64,000 nt of DNA from assembly GCF_000374485.1 (NCBI RefSeq), contig NZ_KB894501.1, forward strand, positions 62,001 to 126,000, given 5' to 3'. The notes below the pieces were generated by a model. The model was given only the letters and a program-made list of their open reading frames with translations, did no database searches and was not told where the DNA came from. A program made the position numbers and the translations under genes. Below, piece after piece: positions 40,667 to 50,509 of this stretch. Each line of letters begins with the position of its first letter. The first letter of the stretch is position 1. Source of the DNA: Algicola sagamiensis DSM 14643. Lineage in GTDB: Bacteria; Pseudomonadota; Gammaproteobacteria; Enterobacterales; Alteromonadaceae.

Positions 40667-43360
40667 ATGATAGCTAAGTTATTAACGAAAGTATTCGGCA
40701 GCCGTAATGAACGTACCATAAGAAAATTACGCACGATAGTCGAAGAGATAAATGCACTTGAATCAACAATCGAAAGCTTGTCGGATGAGCAATTAAAGGC
40801 AAAAACGCAAGCATTCAAAGAAAAGCTTGAGAATGGTGCGACAATAGATGAAATACTGCCTGAAGCCTTTGCCGTAGTCCGTGAAGCGAGTAAGCGTGTC
40901 TTTGGGATGCGTCATTTTGATGTACAAATGATAGGTGGTATGGTCCTTCATCAAGGTCGTATTTCTGAGATGCGTACAGGTGAAGGTAAAACGCTGACCG
41001 CGACTTTACCAGCATACCTGAATGCACTGACAGGCGAAGGAGTTCACATTATTACTGTGAACGATTACCTAGCATCGCGGGATGCAGAAACGAACCGTGC
41101 TCTCTTTGAGTTTTTGGGGCTGACTGTTGGCTGCAACCTTTCAGGAATGGATCCAGCAGGGAAACAGCAAGCTTATGCTGCTGATATAACGTATGGTACC
41201 AATAACGAGTTTGGTTTTGATTATCTGCGTGACAATATGGCATTTGCCCAGGAAGATCGCGTCCAGCGTGGCTTGTCTTTTGCGATTATCGATGAAGTTG
41301 ACTCCATTCTTATTGATGAAGCAAGAACACCACTCATTATTTCAGGTCAAGCGGAAGACAGCTCAGCACTTTATACTCAGGTGAATACTGTCGTCCCAAG
41401 CCTCACTCTTCAGGATAAAGAAGATGAAGAGGGAGAAATGGGCGATGGTGATTTTACCATTGATGAAAAAGCGAAGCAGGTTTATCTGACTGAGCGCGGG
41501 CAAATCCGTGTTGAGGAGCTGTTCATTGAATTAGGTCTGCTTACTGAAGATGACTCTCTCTATTCTGCGAATAACATCAGCTTACTTCATCATGTTTATG
41601 CCGCACTTCGAGCACATCACTTATTCCAAAAAGATGTTGACTATATTGTCAAAGAAAATGAGATCATCATTGTTGATGAGCATACAGGCCGGACAATGGA
41701 AGGACGTCGTTGGTCGGAGGGTCTTCACCAAGCTGTAGAAGCGAAAGAAGGCGTACCGATTCAAAACGAAAACCAAACATTGGCATCCATTACTTTCCAG
41801 AACTATTTCCGTCAATATGACAAATTAGCTGGGATGACAGGAACTGCGGATACAGAAGCATTCGAATTCCAAGAGATTTACGGCCTAGACACGGTGGTTA
41901 TCCCAACCAACCGCCCAATGATCCGTGATGATCGCGTAGATGTGATTTACCTCACAGCGGAAGAAAAATACGAAGCGATTCTTGAAGATATTAAAGATTG
42001 TGTTTCACGTAAGCAGCCAGTCCTTGTTGGTACAATTTCTATTGAGTCATCAGAACTATTGTCGAACTTTCTAAAGAAAGACAAAATCAAACATAAAGTT
42101 CTGAATGCAAAATTCCACGCACAAGAAGCGGAGATCATTGCTGATGCAGGTAAGCCAGCAGCAGTAACGATTGCAACCAATATGGCAGGTCGTGGAACAG
42201 ATATCGTTTTAGGTGGTAGCCTGGCTGCGGATCTGGATAAACTGAAAGAGCCTTCTCAGCAACAAATTGACCATGCCAAATCAGAGTGGCAGAAGCGTCA
42301 TGATGTGGTACTTGAAGCAGGCGGCTTGCATATTATCGGTACTGAGCGTCACGAATCACGTCGTATTGATAACCAGTTACGAGGTCGTTCTGGTCGTCAA
42401 GGGGATCCTGGTGCATCCCGTTTCTATCTTTCTATGGAAGATCCATTGATGCGAATTTTTGCATCAGAGCGAACTGCCAATATGATGAGAAAGCTAGGAA
42501 TGCAACGTGGTGAAGCGATTGAACACCCTTGGTTGAATAAGAGTATCGAAAATGCACAACGCAAAGTTGAAGCGCGTAACTTTGATATTCGAAAGCAGCT
42601 TCTTGAGTATGATGATGTTGCAAACCATCAGCGGATGATTATCTATAAGCTGAGAGATTCTCTCTTACTTTCTACAGATATTGCGTCGCAAATCGATGAG
42701 TATCGTGAAGATGTGGTGCAAACAACAGTTTCTGATCATATGCCGATGGGCTCCATGGAAGAACAATGGGATATTCCAGGTTTAGAAGAAAGATTGAAGA
42801 GTGATTTTGCAATTCAGTTGCCTGTTCAGAAGTGGCTCGATGAAGATGACAAACTACATGAAGAAACACTCAGAGAGCGTATCTTGGAGTCAATTGTCAA
42901 AGCTTATCGTGATAAAGAAGAAGCCGTTGGTGCTGAAGTCATCCGTCATTTTGAAAAAGCAGTGATGCTGCAAAGTCTTGATACGCACTGGAAAGAGCAT
43001 TTGGCTGCGATGGATCACTTACGTCAAGGGATCCACTTACGTGGCTACGCGCAAAAGAATCCAAAGCAGGAATACAAGCGTGAGTCTCTTGTCCTATTCG
43101 AAGGCATGTTCGATTACTTGTACGCTGAAGTCATTGGTATTTTAAGTCGTGTTGAAGTTCGAGCGCAGGAAGAAGTAGATGCAGTTGAGCGCCAAAATCG
43201 TGAGCGTGCAGAGCAGCTTCAACAGCAACAAAACTTAAGCCACTCAGATTCACCGGAAGGTGGTCCAGTGTTCCGTGATGGGCAAAAGGTCGGACGTAAT
43301 GACCCATGTCCATGTGGCTCTGGTAAAAAATATAAGCAATGCCATGGCAAGCTAGCCTAA
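40667..43360 (+). CDS. secA: Protein translocase ATPase SecA
   Basis: The motor of Sec-dependent export, 897 aa, normal length. The Walker A motif is [17 protein letters not shown], the DEAD-type Walker B is [18 protein letters not shown], and the second nucleotide domain has [14 protein letters not shown] and [15 protein letters not shown]. The C-terminus has the zinc motif [14 protein letters not shown], which binds SecB and ribosomes/lipid. A terminator follows. No secM is found upstream. Confidence 0.99.
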   Translation: MIAKLLTKVFGSRNERTIRKLRTIVEEINALESTIESLSDEQLKAKTQAFKEKLENGATIDEILPEAFAVVREASKRVFGMRHFDVQMIGGMVLHQGRISEMRTGEGKTLTATLPAYLNALTGEGVHIITVNDYLASRDAETNRALFEFLGLTVGCNLSGMDPAGKQQAYAADITYGTNNEFGFDYLRDNMAFAQEDRVQRGLSFAIIDEVDSILIDEARTPLIISGQAEDSSALYTQVNTVVPSLTLQDKEDEEGEMGDGDFTIDEKAKQVYLTERGQIRVEELFIELGLLTEDDSLYSANNISLLHHVYAALRAHHLFQKDVDYIVKENEIIIVDEHTGRTMEGRRWSEGLHQAVEAKEGVPIQNENQTLASITFQNYFRQYDKLAGMTGTADTEAFEFQEIYGLDTVVIPTNRPMIRDDRVDVIYLTAEEKYEAILEDIKDCVSRKQPVLVGTISIESSELLSNFLKKDKIKHKVLNAKFHAQEAEIIADAGKPAAVTIATNMAGRGTDIVLGGSLAADLDKLKEPSQQQIDHAKSEWQKRHDVVLEAGGLHIIGTERHESRRIDNQLRGRSGRQGDPGASRFYLSMEDPLMRIFASERTANMMRKLGMQRGEAIEHPWLNKSIENAQRKVEARNFDIRKQLLEYDDVANHQRMIIYKLRDSLLLSTDIASQIDEYREDVVQTTVSDHMPMGSMEEQWDIPGLEERLKSDFAIQLPVQKWLDEDDKLHEETLRERILESIVKAYRDKEEAVGAEVIRHFEKAVMLQSLDTHWKEHLAAMDHLRQGIHLRGYAQKNPKQEYKRESLVLFEGMFDYLYAEVIGILSRVEVRAQEEVDAVERQNRERAEQLQQQQNLSHSDSPEGGPVFRDGQKVGRNDPCPCGSGKKYKQCHGKLA

Positions 43361-43389
43361 GCAGGTGTGTAAAATAAACAAATGAAAAG

Positions 43390-43412
43390 AGCCGCCTTTT
43401 GGCGGTTTTTTT
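43390..43412 (+). terminator. Rho-independent terminator of secA
   Basis: The stem CCGCC / GGCGG extends by a G-T and A-T pair, with a TTTT loop and a run of seven or more T. It lies about 30 bases after the secA stop. Confidence 0.88.
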
Positions 43413-43445
43413 ATGGCTAAGCAATGAATCAATGCAGGAGAGAGC

Positions 43446-43835
43446 ATGAAAGAAGTTCATGTTGCAGTTGGTATTATTCGACGAGGAACACAGATTTTTT
43501 TAACAAAGCGCCCAGATGATAAGCATCAAGGTGGAAAGTGGGAGTTTCCAGGTGGAAAAGTAGAGAGCGGGGAGACAGTCCAAGAAGCACTATCTCGAGA
43601 GCTAATGGAAGAAGTTGGGATCTTCGAGATAAAAAGCGAGCCGCTCATGGACATCAAGCACGACTATGGGGATAAGCAGGTTTGGCTCGATATTCATACG
43701 ATTGATGTGTTCTCAGGCGAACCCGCTGGATGTGAAGGACAAGCATCTGCTTGGGTTGAGCTAGCACAATTGCCACAGATGGATTTTCCTGAAGCAAATC
43801 AACCCATTATTGATAAATTACTTTGCTATCAATAG
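43446..43835 (+). CDS. mutT: 8-oxo-dGTP diphosphatase MutT
   Basis: A 129-aa Nudix hydrolase that removes oxidised dGTP from the nucleotide pool. The Nudix box is intact: GGKVESGETVQEALSREL followed by MEEVGI, fitting Gx5Ex7REUXEExGU. GGKWEFPGG precedes it as in MutT. A GGAGAG site lies before the ATG. In pseudomonads argJ lies between secA and mutT; it is absent here. Confidence 0.94.
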   Translation: MKEVHVAVGIIRRGTQIFLTKRPDDKHQGGKWEFPGGKVESGETVQEALSRELMEEVGIFEIKSEPLMDIKHDYGDKQVWLDIHTIDVFSGEPAGCEGQASAWVELAQLPQMDFPEANQPIIDKLLCYQ

Positions 43836-43873
43836 AAAATCTGAAGTGTTGAATGGCGGAGTAGATGAAAGGG

Positions 43874-43896
43874 AGCGACGGAGAAGCCCCGTCGCT
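43874..43896 (-). terminator. Terminator-like hairpin after the OmpA lipoprotein gene
   Basis: AGCGACGG and CCGTCGCT form an 8-bp stem with a 7-nt loop. On the minus strand CCCTTTC follows. It lies between convergent mutT and the OmpA-family gene. Confidence 0.55.
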
Positions 43897-43919
43897 ACTT
43901 AAATAATGGCTGGAAATCG

Positions 43920-44543
43920 TTAGCCTTCGTTTGGAATGATCCGGATCTCAACACGGCGGTTGATACGGCGGTTTTCTTTAGAGCTATTTGGAACCTTAGG
44001 GCGTGTTTCACCAAAACCATAGGTACTGATCCGAGCAGGAATAATGGCTTGACTGGTCAGGTAACCTTTGACGGTCTGAGCGCGAGCTTGGGATAGTTGA
44101 AGATTATAGGATGCCGCACCTGTGTCATCAGTGTGCCCTTCAACAACGATATACGTTCTATCATAGTGCTTCATGACACGAGCAACATCATCCAAGACCG
44201 GGTAAAAACGCGGTGAAATGCTTGCTCTATTAATGTCGAATGTGACTTCAGAAGGAATATCGAGGCGAAGTTCATCCCCTTCACGGTGGACACCAACACC
44301 TGTCTCTTTTAGCTCATCTCGAAGTTGATCTTCCTGTTTATCCATATAATCGCCGACAGCAGCACCAGCAATCGCACCAACCGCAGCACCAATGACTGCG
44401 CGTTTATTTTTATGATTTCCCGTTGCTTTACCAAGTAAAGCACCAGAAATCGCACCAATGGTTGCGCCTTTTTGGGTATTGTTCATTTGGCAACCAGACA
44501 AAGCGATTGCAGCGACTAAGCAAAGAGATAATTTTTTTTGCAT
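43920..44543 (-). CDS. yiaD: YiaD-like OmpA-family outer-membrane lipoprotein
   Basis: A 207-aa lipoprotein with lipobox ALSGC (Cys18). A glycine-zipper segment (GATIGAISGALLGKATG and IGAAVGAIAGAAVGD) follows, then an OmpA/MotB peptidoglycan-binding domain with VEGHTDDTGAASYNLQLSQ, RISTYGFGETRP and NRRVEIRI. The layout matches E. coli YiaD. It would anchor the outer membrane to peptidoglycan. Start ATG 44543; the long intergenic region upstream separates it from the imelysin locus. Confidence 0.88.
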   Translation of the reverse strand: MQKKLSLCLVAAIALSGCQMNNTQKGATIGAISGALLGKATGNHKNKRAVIGAAVGAIAGAAVGDYMDKQEDQLRDELKETGVGVHREGDELRLDIPSEVTFDINRASISPRFYPVLDDVARVMKHYDRTYIVVEGHTDDTGAASYNLQLSQARAQTVKGYLTSQAIIPARISTYGFGETRPKVPNSSKENRRINRRVEIRIIPNEG

Positions 44544-44839
44544 AACTTTCCTCTACGAAATATTGTACTTTCAACTGCTCAAATCAATATGAGATTGCAG
44601 ATGTTAAAGTCATTCAGCCTGCGGTATAAGACCGTGGGACAAGCCGTTTGTTTCATCAATGACTCAGCAAGTTTTGTTTTCTATTTAAATTACTATAGCG
44701 ACACTCCCTGAACTCAAGATGAATGCGACCCCCAGGTCGATCAAATATTCAAAAATATACAGAGAATGATATGAAATGTTAAATGATTTTTAATCAATTT
44801 CGACTCATTTGATTGGTTGATGTAGATCAAATTAATGGG

Positions 44840-44868
44840 TTGAAATGATACTTTTGTGCTAGTACAAT
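44840..44868 (+). promoter_or_regulatory. Promoter of the imelysin/di-heme locus
   Basis: -35 TTGAAA at 44840-44845, 17-bp spacer, -10 TACAAT at 44863-44868. The start would fall near 44875, just before the Fur-like box. The rest of the 394-base gap (44544-44839) shows no gene. Confidence 0.7.
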
Positions 44869-44880
44869 CCTTGCTCAAAT

Positions 44881-44899
44881 AAAAATGATTCTCAATTCA
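44881..44899 (+). promoter_or_regulatory. Fur-like box
   Basis: Matches the 19-bp consensus GATAATGATAATCATTATC at 11 positions by my alignment, with core AATGATTCTCAATT. It lies just after the predicted transcription start, a position suited to iron-dependent repression. Confidence 0.55.
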
Positions 44900-44937
44900 A
44901 TTCTAATTTATAGAATTCAAATTTATAGGTAGTACGC

Positions 44938-46305
44938 ATGCGCTTTTCCTTAAATCGCTCTTCACTTGCTATTGCAGCAGCACTTGGCCTCTCGACTCTT
45001 GTTGCTTGTGGTGGCAGTGATAGCAAAAACAACGATAATGGCAGCAAAAAGAACAATGATGACAAAACACTTGTCGCATTAAAGACGGAAGTCCTAGAAA
45101 CGAATGCAAATATTGCTTACAAGGTGTATTCAGACTCCTTTGATTCAGTAAAGACACTTCAGGAAAAGCTCAAAGCATTTGTCAGCAATCCAACAGCTGA
45201 AACCCTAGGTGCAGCGAAAAAGGCATGGATTGCTGCACGTGAACCCTATGGTCAATCTGAAGTCTATCGCTTCCGCTCAGGCCCAATTGATGCTTTAAAA
45301 GATGATGGAAAAATGGGTGATGAAGGTGAAGGCCCTGAAGGACGCATGAATGCATGGCCACTTGGCGAAGCTGCGATCGATTATACCGTCAATGTATCCA
45401 AAGATATTCGTAATGATGAAGATAAGACTGTTGCAGTTGAGCAACCAAACATCAAAGTAACTAGCTTTATCCAAGATTTAACGATTGAAGTGACTGCTGC
45501 AAATATCCGTCATACGAAAAATGATGAAGGTGATGCAACAGGCAAACCAAATCGTGCAGCGGATGACCGCTATGTATTGCAAGGTTATCATGCGATTGAA
45601 TTTTTACTGTGGGGGCAGGATGTCAAAGATCCAGCTGTCAACAGTATTGGTGGCGAGCGCCCTGTGACTGATTATAAGAAAACGGATGAATGTACCTCTG
45701 GAACGACTTCTGTTGATAAAAAAATCTGTGAACGCCGAGGTAAATATTTATTAGCCGTGACAGAACTCTTGTTGAAAGACCTGAAAATGGTTAGAGACGC
45801 TTGGGATCCGGAAAACAAAGAAAGCTATTTCCACAAATTTGTTGCAACAGGTGATGTAGGTCTGAAAAAGATCTTCTTGGGGATGGGTGAGCTGACAAGT
45901 GGAGAGTTGAAAGGCGAGCGCATTGAGGAAGCACTGAAGAACAAAAACCAAGAGCACGAGCATTCTTGCTTTAGCGATAATACACATCGCGATATTTTCA
46001 CGAATGCGCAAGGGATCCAAAACGTTTACCTTGGTAAGTACAGCACAGTGAAAGGCACAAATCTGATTGACTATGCAAAGAAAGCAGGTGCAACAAAAGA
46101 AGCGGAAAGGCTACAAGCTGCAATGGCTCAAACGATGAAGGACGCTCAAGCAATCAGCGACTTAGCGACCCATAAAGATACGAAGAAGCCATTTGATCTA
46201 TTGATCACAGAAAAAGACAACCCACAGGTCATGGCACTTGTTGCTTCTTTAGAAAAACAGAAAAAAGCGATTGAAGCGCTGACAGCGAAATTGGGCTTGC
46301 AATAA
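44938..46305 (+). CDS. Imelysin family lipoprotein, likely iron-regulated
   Basis: A 455-aa lipoprotein with lipobox LVAC (Cys24) and an Asn/Lys/Asp-rich linker. The imelysin (peptidase M75) domain has AWIAAREPYGQSEVYRF and GYHAIEFLLWGQD, containing the GxHxxE signature. Despite the name, these domains are now mostly linked to iron uptake (EfeO, IrpA, Algp7) rather than proven proteolysis. A Fur-like box in its leader and two di-heme lipoprotein genes downstream support an iron role. A terminator follows, so it should be made in excess over the later genes. Confidence 0.9.
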   Translation: MRFSLNRSSLAIAAALGLSTLVACGGSDSKNNDNGSKKNNDDKTLVALKTEVLETNANIAYKVYSDSFDSVKTLQEKLKAFVSNPTAETLGAAKKAWIAAREPYGQSEVYRFRSGPIDALKDDGKMGDEGEGPEGRMNAWPLGEAAIDYTVNVSKDIRNDEDKTVAVEQPNIKVTSFIQDLTIEVTAANIRHTKNDEGDATGKPNRAADDRYVLQGYHAIEFLLWGQDVKDPAVNSIGGERPVTDYKKTDECTSGTTSVDKKICERRGKYLLAVTELLLKDLKMVRDAWDPENKESYFHKFVATGDVGLKKIFLGMGELTSGELKGERIEEALKNKNQEHEHSCFSDNTHRDIFTNAQGIQNVYLGKYSTVKGTNLIDYAKKAGATKEAERLQAAMAQTMKDAQAISDLATHKDTKKPFDLLITEKDNPQVMALVASLEKQKKAIEALTAKLGLQ

Positions 46306-46335
46306 TCGGCTCCATTTTCGTTATTTGATGTAATA

Positions 46336-46358
46336 AAGGCCCTTGCTAAGGGCCTTTT
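46336..46358 (+). terminator. Terminator after the first imelysin gene
   Basis: AAGGCCCTT at 46336-46344 pairs with AAGGGCCTT at 46348-46356 across a 3-nt loop, then TTTTCC. Read-through would be needed for the downstream genes unless they have their own promoter. Confidence 0.8.
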
Positions 46359-46386
46359 CCTATTGTGACACACGTAGTAGCAAATC

Positions 46387-47985
46387 ATGAGACTCTCAAA
46401 AAAACAACAGTTGATCGTATGGTCTTCCATTTTCCTTATCAACGCATGTGGTGGCAGTGACTCACCAAAACAAGAGAATAATAAAACGGATACACTCAAC
46501 GAAAAGCCAGCACCGACAGAATATTTATCGGGTGGTCAGAACAGTACGCCGTTTACCAATAAAAATGCATTCCAGCAACTCACTGGAGATCTAAAGCACT
46601 CTCTCAATCCAGATGCTTCAGCAGCAGCATTGGCTTTTAAAGTTGGCAATGACCGATTTCGTAATCCTCAACCTCATTTAGGCCCACTGAAGAATGCAGA
46701 CACTTGCCGTGGTTGCCACATTCGTGATGGGCGTGGGAGCGTGCCAGGTCGCGTAGATGCGCCAATGGAAACGATGTTTTTACGCGTATCGAATCACCTT
46801 GGTGAGCCAGAAAAAACATACGGTGGCCAGCTCCAAACTTTTGCTCAAGCTGGCGGTGAGAAGCGTTTACCTAAGTACAGAGGATCATTGGATTCATCAG
46901 AAGTTTATGGGGAAGCGTTCGCATTTATAGAGTTTGAAGAAATGAAAGGAAAATACGATGATGGAACGGAATACTCTCTGAGAAAGCCGACTTATTTTAT
47001 TAAAGATCCTGCATATGGTGATTTTGAAGAGAATGTACGCTTCTCCCCACGTGTTACGCCATCTATCTTTGGCTCAGGTCTTTTAGAAGCAATTCCAGAT
47101 GAACAGATTCTGGCGAATGCAGATCCAGAAGATAAAAATAAAGATGGCATTTCTGGTCGCCCCGCATATGCTGCGCACTGGAAAACAAAAGAGAAGCAAC
47201 TTGCACGTTTTGGTTACAAACTTGGTAATGCGACGGTTTTGCAACAAAGTGCAGGAGCATTTCGTGGTGATATGGGACAGACAAGCTCGATATTTCCTGA
47301 TGAACCTTGTACTCAAAATCAACAAGCCTGTATAGAAGCCGCGGCGAAAGAGCCAGGTGTTGATATCACAAATGAAACACTCCGCGTCATTGAGCACTAC
47401 ACGCGGATGCTTGCCGTTCCAAATCGCCGTGGTTATGATGCAGACACAACCACTTGGGATCCGCAAGTTCTAGCAGGCAGAAAATTATTTATTGAATCAG
47501 ACTGTGCGAGCTGTCATCAACCATCATTTCAAACTGGCCAGGCGAAAGTCAGTGACCTTGGTGATGGCGAAATCAACCTTTCGAAAGCAAGAGAATACTT
47601 ATCTAATCAAATAATATTCCCGTTTTCGGATCTCTTACTTCACGATATGGGTGGAAGTTGTGAAGTGGTTCGAGAAGATCTTGAGACGAAGTTGACATGT
47701 GATTCAGGAGAGCAATGTGCATGGAAATTGGCATGTGATGGGCTTGCAGATGGCCGTCCGTTTGGTGATGCATCTGGCAGCGAATGGCGGACAGCACCTC
47801 TTTGGGGACTTGGCTTAGTCCAAACTGTTAATAAAGGCGCAACCTTTTTACATGATGGCCGAGCCAGAACAATTGAAGAAGCTATTTTGTGGCATGGTGG
47901 TGAAGGAAGCAAATCACGTGACAAGTTTAAGGCATTGAACAAATCACAGCGAGAACAAATGCTTGTGTTCCTGAGGTCTCTGTAA
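46387..47985 (+). CDS. Di-heme DUF1111 (thiol oxidoreductase-like) lipoprotein 1
   Basis: A 532-aa lipoprotein with lipobox INAC (Cys21). It has two c-type heme sites, CRGCH (Cys107, Cys110, His111) and CASCH (Cys373, Cys376, His377), so it is an exported di-heme cytochrome. The DUF1111/DHOR family features GSGLLEAIPDEQ, EDKNKDGISGRP and FLHDGRARTIEEAILWHGGE are present. Such proteins occur with imelysins and DUF1513 in iron-regulated clusters of pseudomonads. A ferrous/ferric redox role is inferred, not shown. It overlaps the second copy by one base. Confidence 0.9.
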   Translation: MRLSKKQQLIVWSSIFLINACGGSDSPKQENNKTDTLNEKPAPTEYLSGGQNSTPFTNKNAFQQLTGDLKHSLNPDASAAALAFKVGNDRFRNPQPHLGPLKNADTCRGCHIRDGRGSVPGRVDAPMETMFLRVSNHLGEPEKTYGGQLQTFAQAGGEKRLPKYRGSLDSSEVYGEAFAFIEFEEMKGKYDDGTEYSLRKPTYFIKDPAYGDFEENVRFSPRVTPSIFGSGLLEAIPDEQILANADPEDKNKDGISGRPAYAAHWKTKEKQLARFGYKLGNATVLQQSAGAFRGDMGQTSSIFPDEPCTQNQQACIEAAAKEPGVDITNETLRVIEHYTRMLAVPNRRGYDADTTTWDPQVLAGRKLFIESDCASCHQPSFQTGQAKVSDLGDGEINLSKAREYLSNQIIFPFSDLLLHDMGGSCEVVREDLETKLTCDSGEQCAWKLACDGLADGRPFGDASGSEWRTAPLWGLGLVQTVNKGATFLHDGRARTIEEAILWHGGEGSKSRDKFKALNKSQREQMLVFLRSL

Positions 47986-49394
47986 TGTGTCGCTGCCCGT
48001 TGATTCTTCTATTTGCTGCAAGCTGGTTATCTGCGTGTAGTCCAGTCCCCAAATTTGATGTTTCCGAACTTCAACCCGGTGGCGAAACGACTGCATCAGT
48101 AGAATCTTCTGGAAATTATATTGTCCCAGCAGCGAACTTATCCAAAAGGATGCAAAAGGAGTTTTGGCTTGGGCGGGCAGCTTTTAAACAACCTTGGGTG
48201 ATTGCACCTAGTTCGACCACGGCTCGAGATGGTGTTGGGCCATTGTTTAATGCACGCTCTTGCATGTCTTGTCACCGTGGTGGTGGGCGTGGATATGCGC
48301 CAGAAGATGCAATCATGACACCATCCGTATTATTCCGTGTTGCTAAAAAAGATGGTCAGGAAGTGCAAAAAGAGTCGGTCTATGGTGGTCAACTCCAGCC
48401 GATGGCAATCCCTGCTCAAAGTGCTGATAGAAAGCTTCAAGCAGAAGCAAAAGTAGCTGTTCACTTTGAGCCGATCCATGGACAGTTTGATGATGGAGAA
48501 AAATACACACTGAAGCGACCAATCTTTACTTTTTCAAATTGGTCTCATGGAAACATTGAACCAGGATATGGTTTATCTCCTCGCTATGCGCCGGTAGTCT
48601 ATGGAATGGGGTTACTCGAAGCAATTCCAGAAGAGGCACTCGTCGCTCTGGAAGATCCAGAAGATCAAAACCAGGATGGAATTTCTGGGCGCTTGAATCG
48701 TGTCGTTGAAATTGAAACTGGCGAAATCAGGATTGGCCGTTTTGGGTTAAAAGCGAAGCATCCTACTTTGGCGCAACAAGTAGGTGGGGCATTTCAAGGT
48801 GATCTTGGTTTAACCAATCGTTTTTTTCAAGAAGAACCATGCTCAAAACAGCAGCTGTTTTGTCAGGAAGTGGCGCAGTCTACTGATGGTACCAATCTAA
48901 GCCACCAATATGAGGTTCAGGAACAGAGCTTCGATGCAACCGTGTATTTTAATCAACTTATGGCAGTCCCTGAAGCACGTGACTTGATGTCGCCGCAAAC
49001 CATTCAGGGGCGAACATTGTTTTATAAAATAGGTTGTCAGCATTGTCACCAACCCAGTTATACCACGGCTCAAACTTATCCAATCCCTGAGCTTGCGAAC
49101 CAGAAAATATGGCCATTTACAGATTTAGCGCTCCACGATATGGGCCCTGATCTGGCGGATGGAACAACAGAATTTTTAGCGAATGGACAAGAATGGCGAA
49201 CACCACCGCTTTGGGGAATAGGTACACAGCAAAAACAGTTTCCTTCCGCAGGCTTTTTACATGATGGTCGAGCGAAAACAATCATGGAAGCAATTCTGTG
49301 GCATGGTGGTGAAGCTGAGCAGCAAAGAAATCAAGTGCGTGCTTTATCAAAAAAAGAACGTGTCGCACTTATCCATTATTTAGAATCTATTTAA
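47985..49394 (+). CDS. Di-heme DUF1111 (thiol oxidoreductase-like) lipoprotein 2
   Basis: A 469-aa paralogue of the preceding protein, with lipobox LSAC near residue 18 and heme sites CMSCH (in ARSCMSCHRGGGRG) and CQHCH (GCQHCHQPSY). Shared blocks are YGGQLQP, GLLEAIPEE, EDQNQDGISGRL and FLHDGRAKTIMEAILWHGGE. It is shorter by about 60 residues, mainly lacking the Cys-containing insert (ETKLTCDSGEQCAWKLAC) of copy 1. Its start overlaps the stop of copy 1, implying stoichiometric synthesis and perhaps a heterodimer. Confidence 0.9.
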   Translation: MCRCPLILLFAASWLSACSPVPKFDVSELQPGGETTASVESSGNYIVPAANLSKRMQKEFWLGRAAFKQPWVIAPSSTTARDGVGPLFNARSCMSCHRGGGRGYAPEDAIMTPSVLFRVAKKDGQEVQKESVYGGQLQPMAIPAQSADRKLQAEAKVAVHFEPIHGQFDDGEKYTLKRPIFTFSNWSHGNIEPGYGLSPRYAPVVYGMGLLEAIPEEALVALEDPEDQNQDGISGRLNRVVEIETGEIRIGRFGLKAKHPTLAQQVGGAFQGDLGLTNRFFQEEPCSKQQLFCQEVAQSTDGTNLSHQYEVQEQSFDATVYFNQLMAVPEARDLMSPQTIQGRTLFYKIGCQHCHQPSYTTAQTYPIPELANQKIWPFTDLALHDMGPDLADGTTEFLANGQEWRTPPLWGIGTQQKQFPSAGFLHDGRAKTIMEAILWHGGEAEQQRNQVRALSKKERVALIHYLESI

Positions 49395-49399
49395 GAAGT

Positions 49400-50506
49400 A
49401 TGATGATGAAAAAAACATGTGTAACCTTGTCAATCGTATCCATTCTCACTGCATGTGGTGGGGGAAGTAATGACAATAACAATAGTGGTAAACCAAATGG
49501 CGCTGCACTCGATCCAAAACAACAAGTCGTTTTGCAAAAAACAGCTAAGGGTCACATTGTACCTGGGTATCAGGCTTTGAATAATGCGGTACAACAGTTA
49601 TCGTCTAACATTGATGGCTTTTGTGAAAAAGAAAAGCCGACACAGACAGATTTACAGCAAACTCAAAGTGCATGGAAAAAGGCAAATCAAAGTTGGCAGG
49701 CTGTTCAGCATATTCAACTAGGCCCTGTTAAAAAGGTAGGAAATGAAATTAGCTATTGGGGAGATCCTGGTTTTACGACACGTTCATCCAAAACAATTGC
49801 AAAGGGTCTTAATGATCTCATTAAAAACATTGAATCAGGCGAAGCTTTAGCGCTTGAAAAAGTTCACAGTTATTTACAAGGGTTGCCTGCACTAGAGCAC
49901 CTTCTTTTTAGCCAGTCGACAGCAATGGTTTCATCCAGTGATCAAAAAGCAAGATGTACTTTAGCCAAAGGCTATGGAGAGCGCTTGCAAGCACATTCAA
50001 CTTATTTAGTGGCAAAATGGCTGCCTGAGAACAAGGACTATTACTCAGAATATGTTTATGAGAAGGAAGGTGACTTCTACTCAACTCAAGTCGCATTGAA
50101 CACAACAGTGAATGACTTGATTGTGACGATTGAGCTCATGAAGGATCGGAAGCTTAAAAGGATCATGAATGACTCTGAACTTGTTGAAAACTTAGGAAGT
50201 GCTACGTCAATTCAATCAGTTAAAACAAATATTTCAGCTTTAATTGATTTTTATCGTAGTGGCTTAAAAGCTTTCGTTGCAACAGAAAAGAACCACCCTG
50301 AGATTGCGAATAAATTTGATAAGAAGCTGGTTGAAATTCAAAATGAAGTTGCAAAACTCAGCGATGCACAAGTGATTGATAGTTCTTCAAAAGCAACGAT
50401 TCAGTCATCGATTGCATTATTACAGGAATTAAGGTTATTACTTGAAACGGAACTTGCGCCAGCTGCCGAGCTTACCATGACATTTAATAGTACTGATGGG
50501 GATTAA
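49400..50506 (+). CDS. Second imelysin family lipoprotein
   Basis: A 368-aa lipoprotein with lipobox ILTAC and an Asn-rich linker. The imelysin motifs are AWKKANQSWQAVQHIQLGP and GLPALEHLLFSQ. The GxHxxE His is replaced here (GLPALE), as in the imelysin-like rather than classical subfamily, so metal binding may differ from copy 1. Three consecutive ATG codons occur at the start; the exact one is undetermined. It follows the di-heme pair by 5 bases and precedes the DUF1513 gene with no gap. Confidence 0.87.
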   Translation: MMMKKTCVTLSIVSILTACGGGSNDNNNSGKPNGAALDPKQQVVLQKTAKGHIVPGYQALNNAVQQLSSNIDGFCEKEKPTQTDLQQTQSAWKKANQSWQAVQHIQLGPVKKVGNEISYWGDPGFTTRSSKTIAKGLNDLIKNIESGEALALEKVHSYLQGLPALEHLLFSQSTAMVSSSDQKARCTLAKGYGERLQAHSTYLVAKWLPENKDYYSEYVYEKEGDFYSTQVALNTTVNDLIVTIELMKDRKLKRIMNDSELVENLGSATSIQSVKTNISALIDFYRSGLKAFVATEKNHPEIANKFDKKLVEIQNEVAKLSDAQVIDSSSKATIQSSIALLQELRLLLETELAPAAELTMTFNSTDGD

Positions 50507-50509
50507 GTG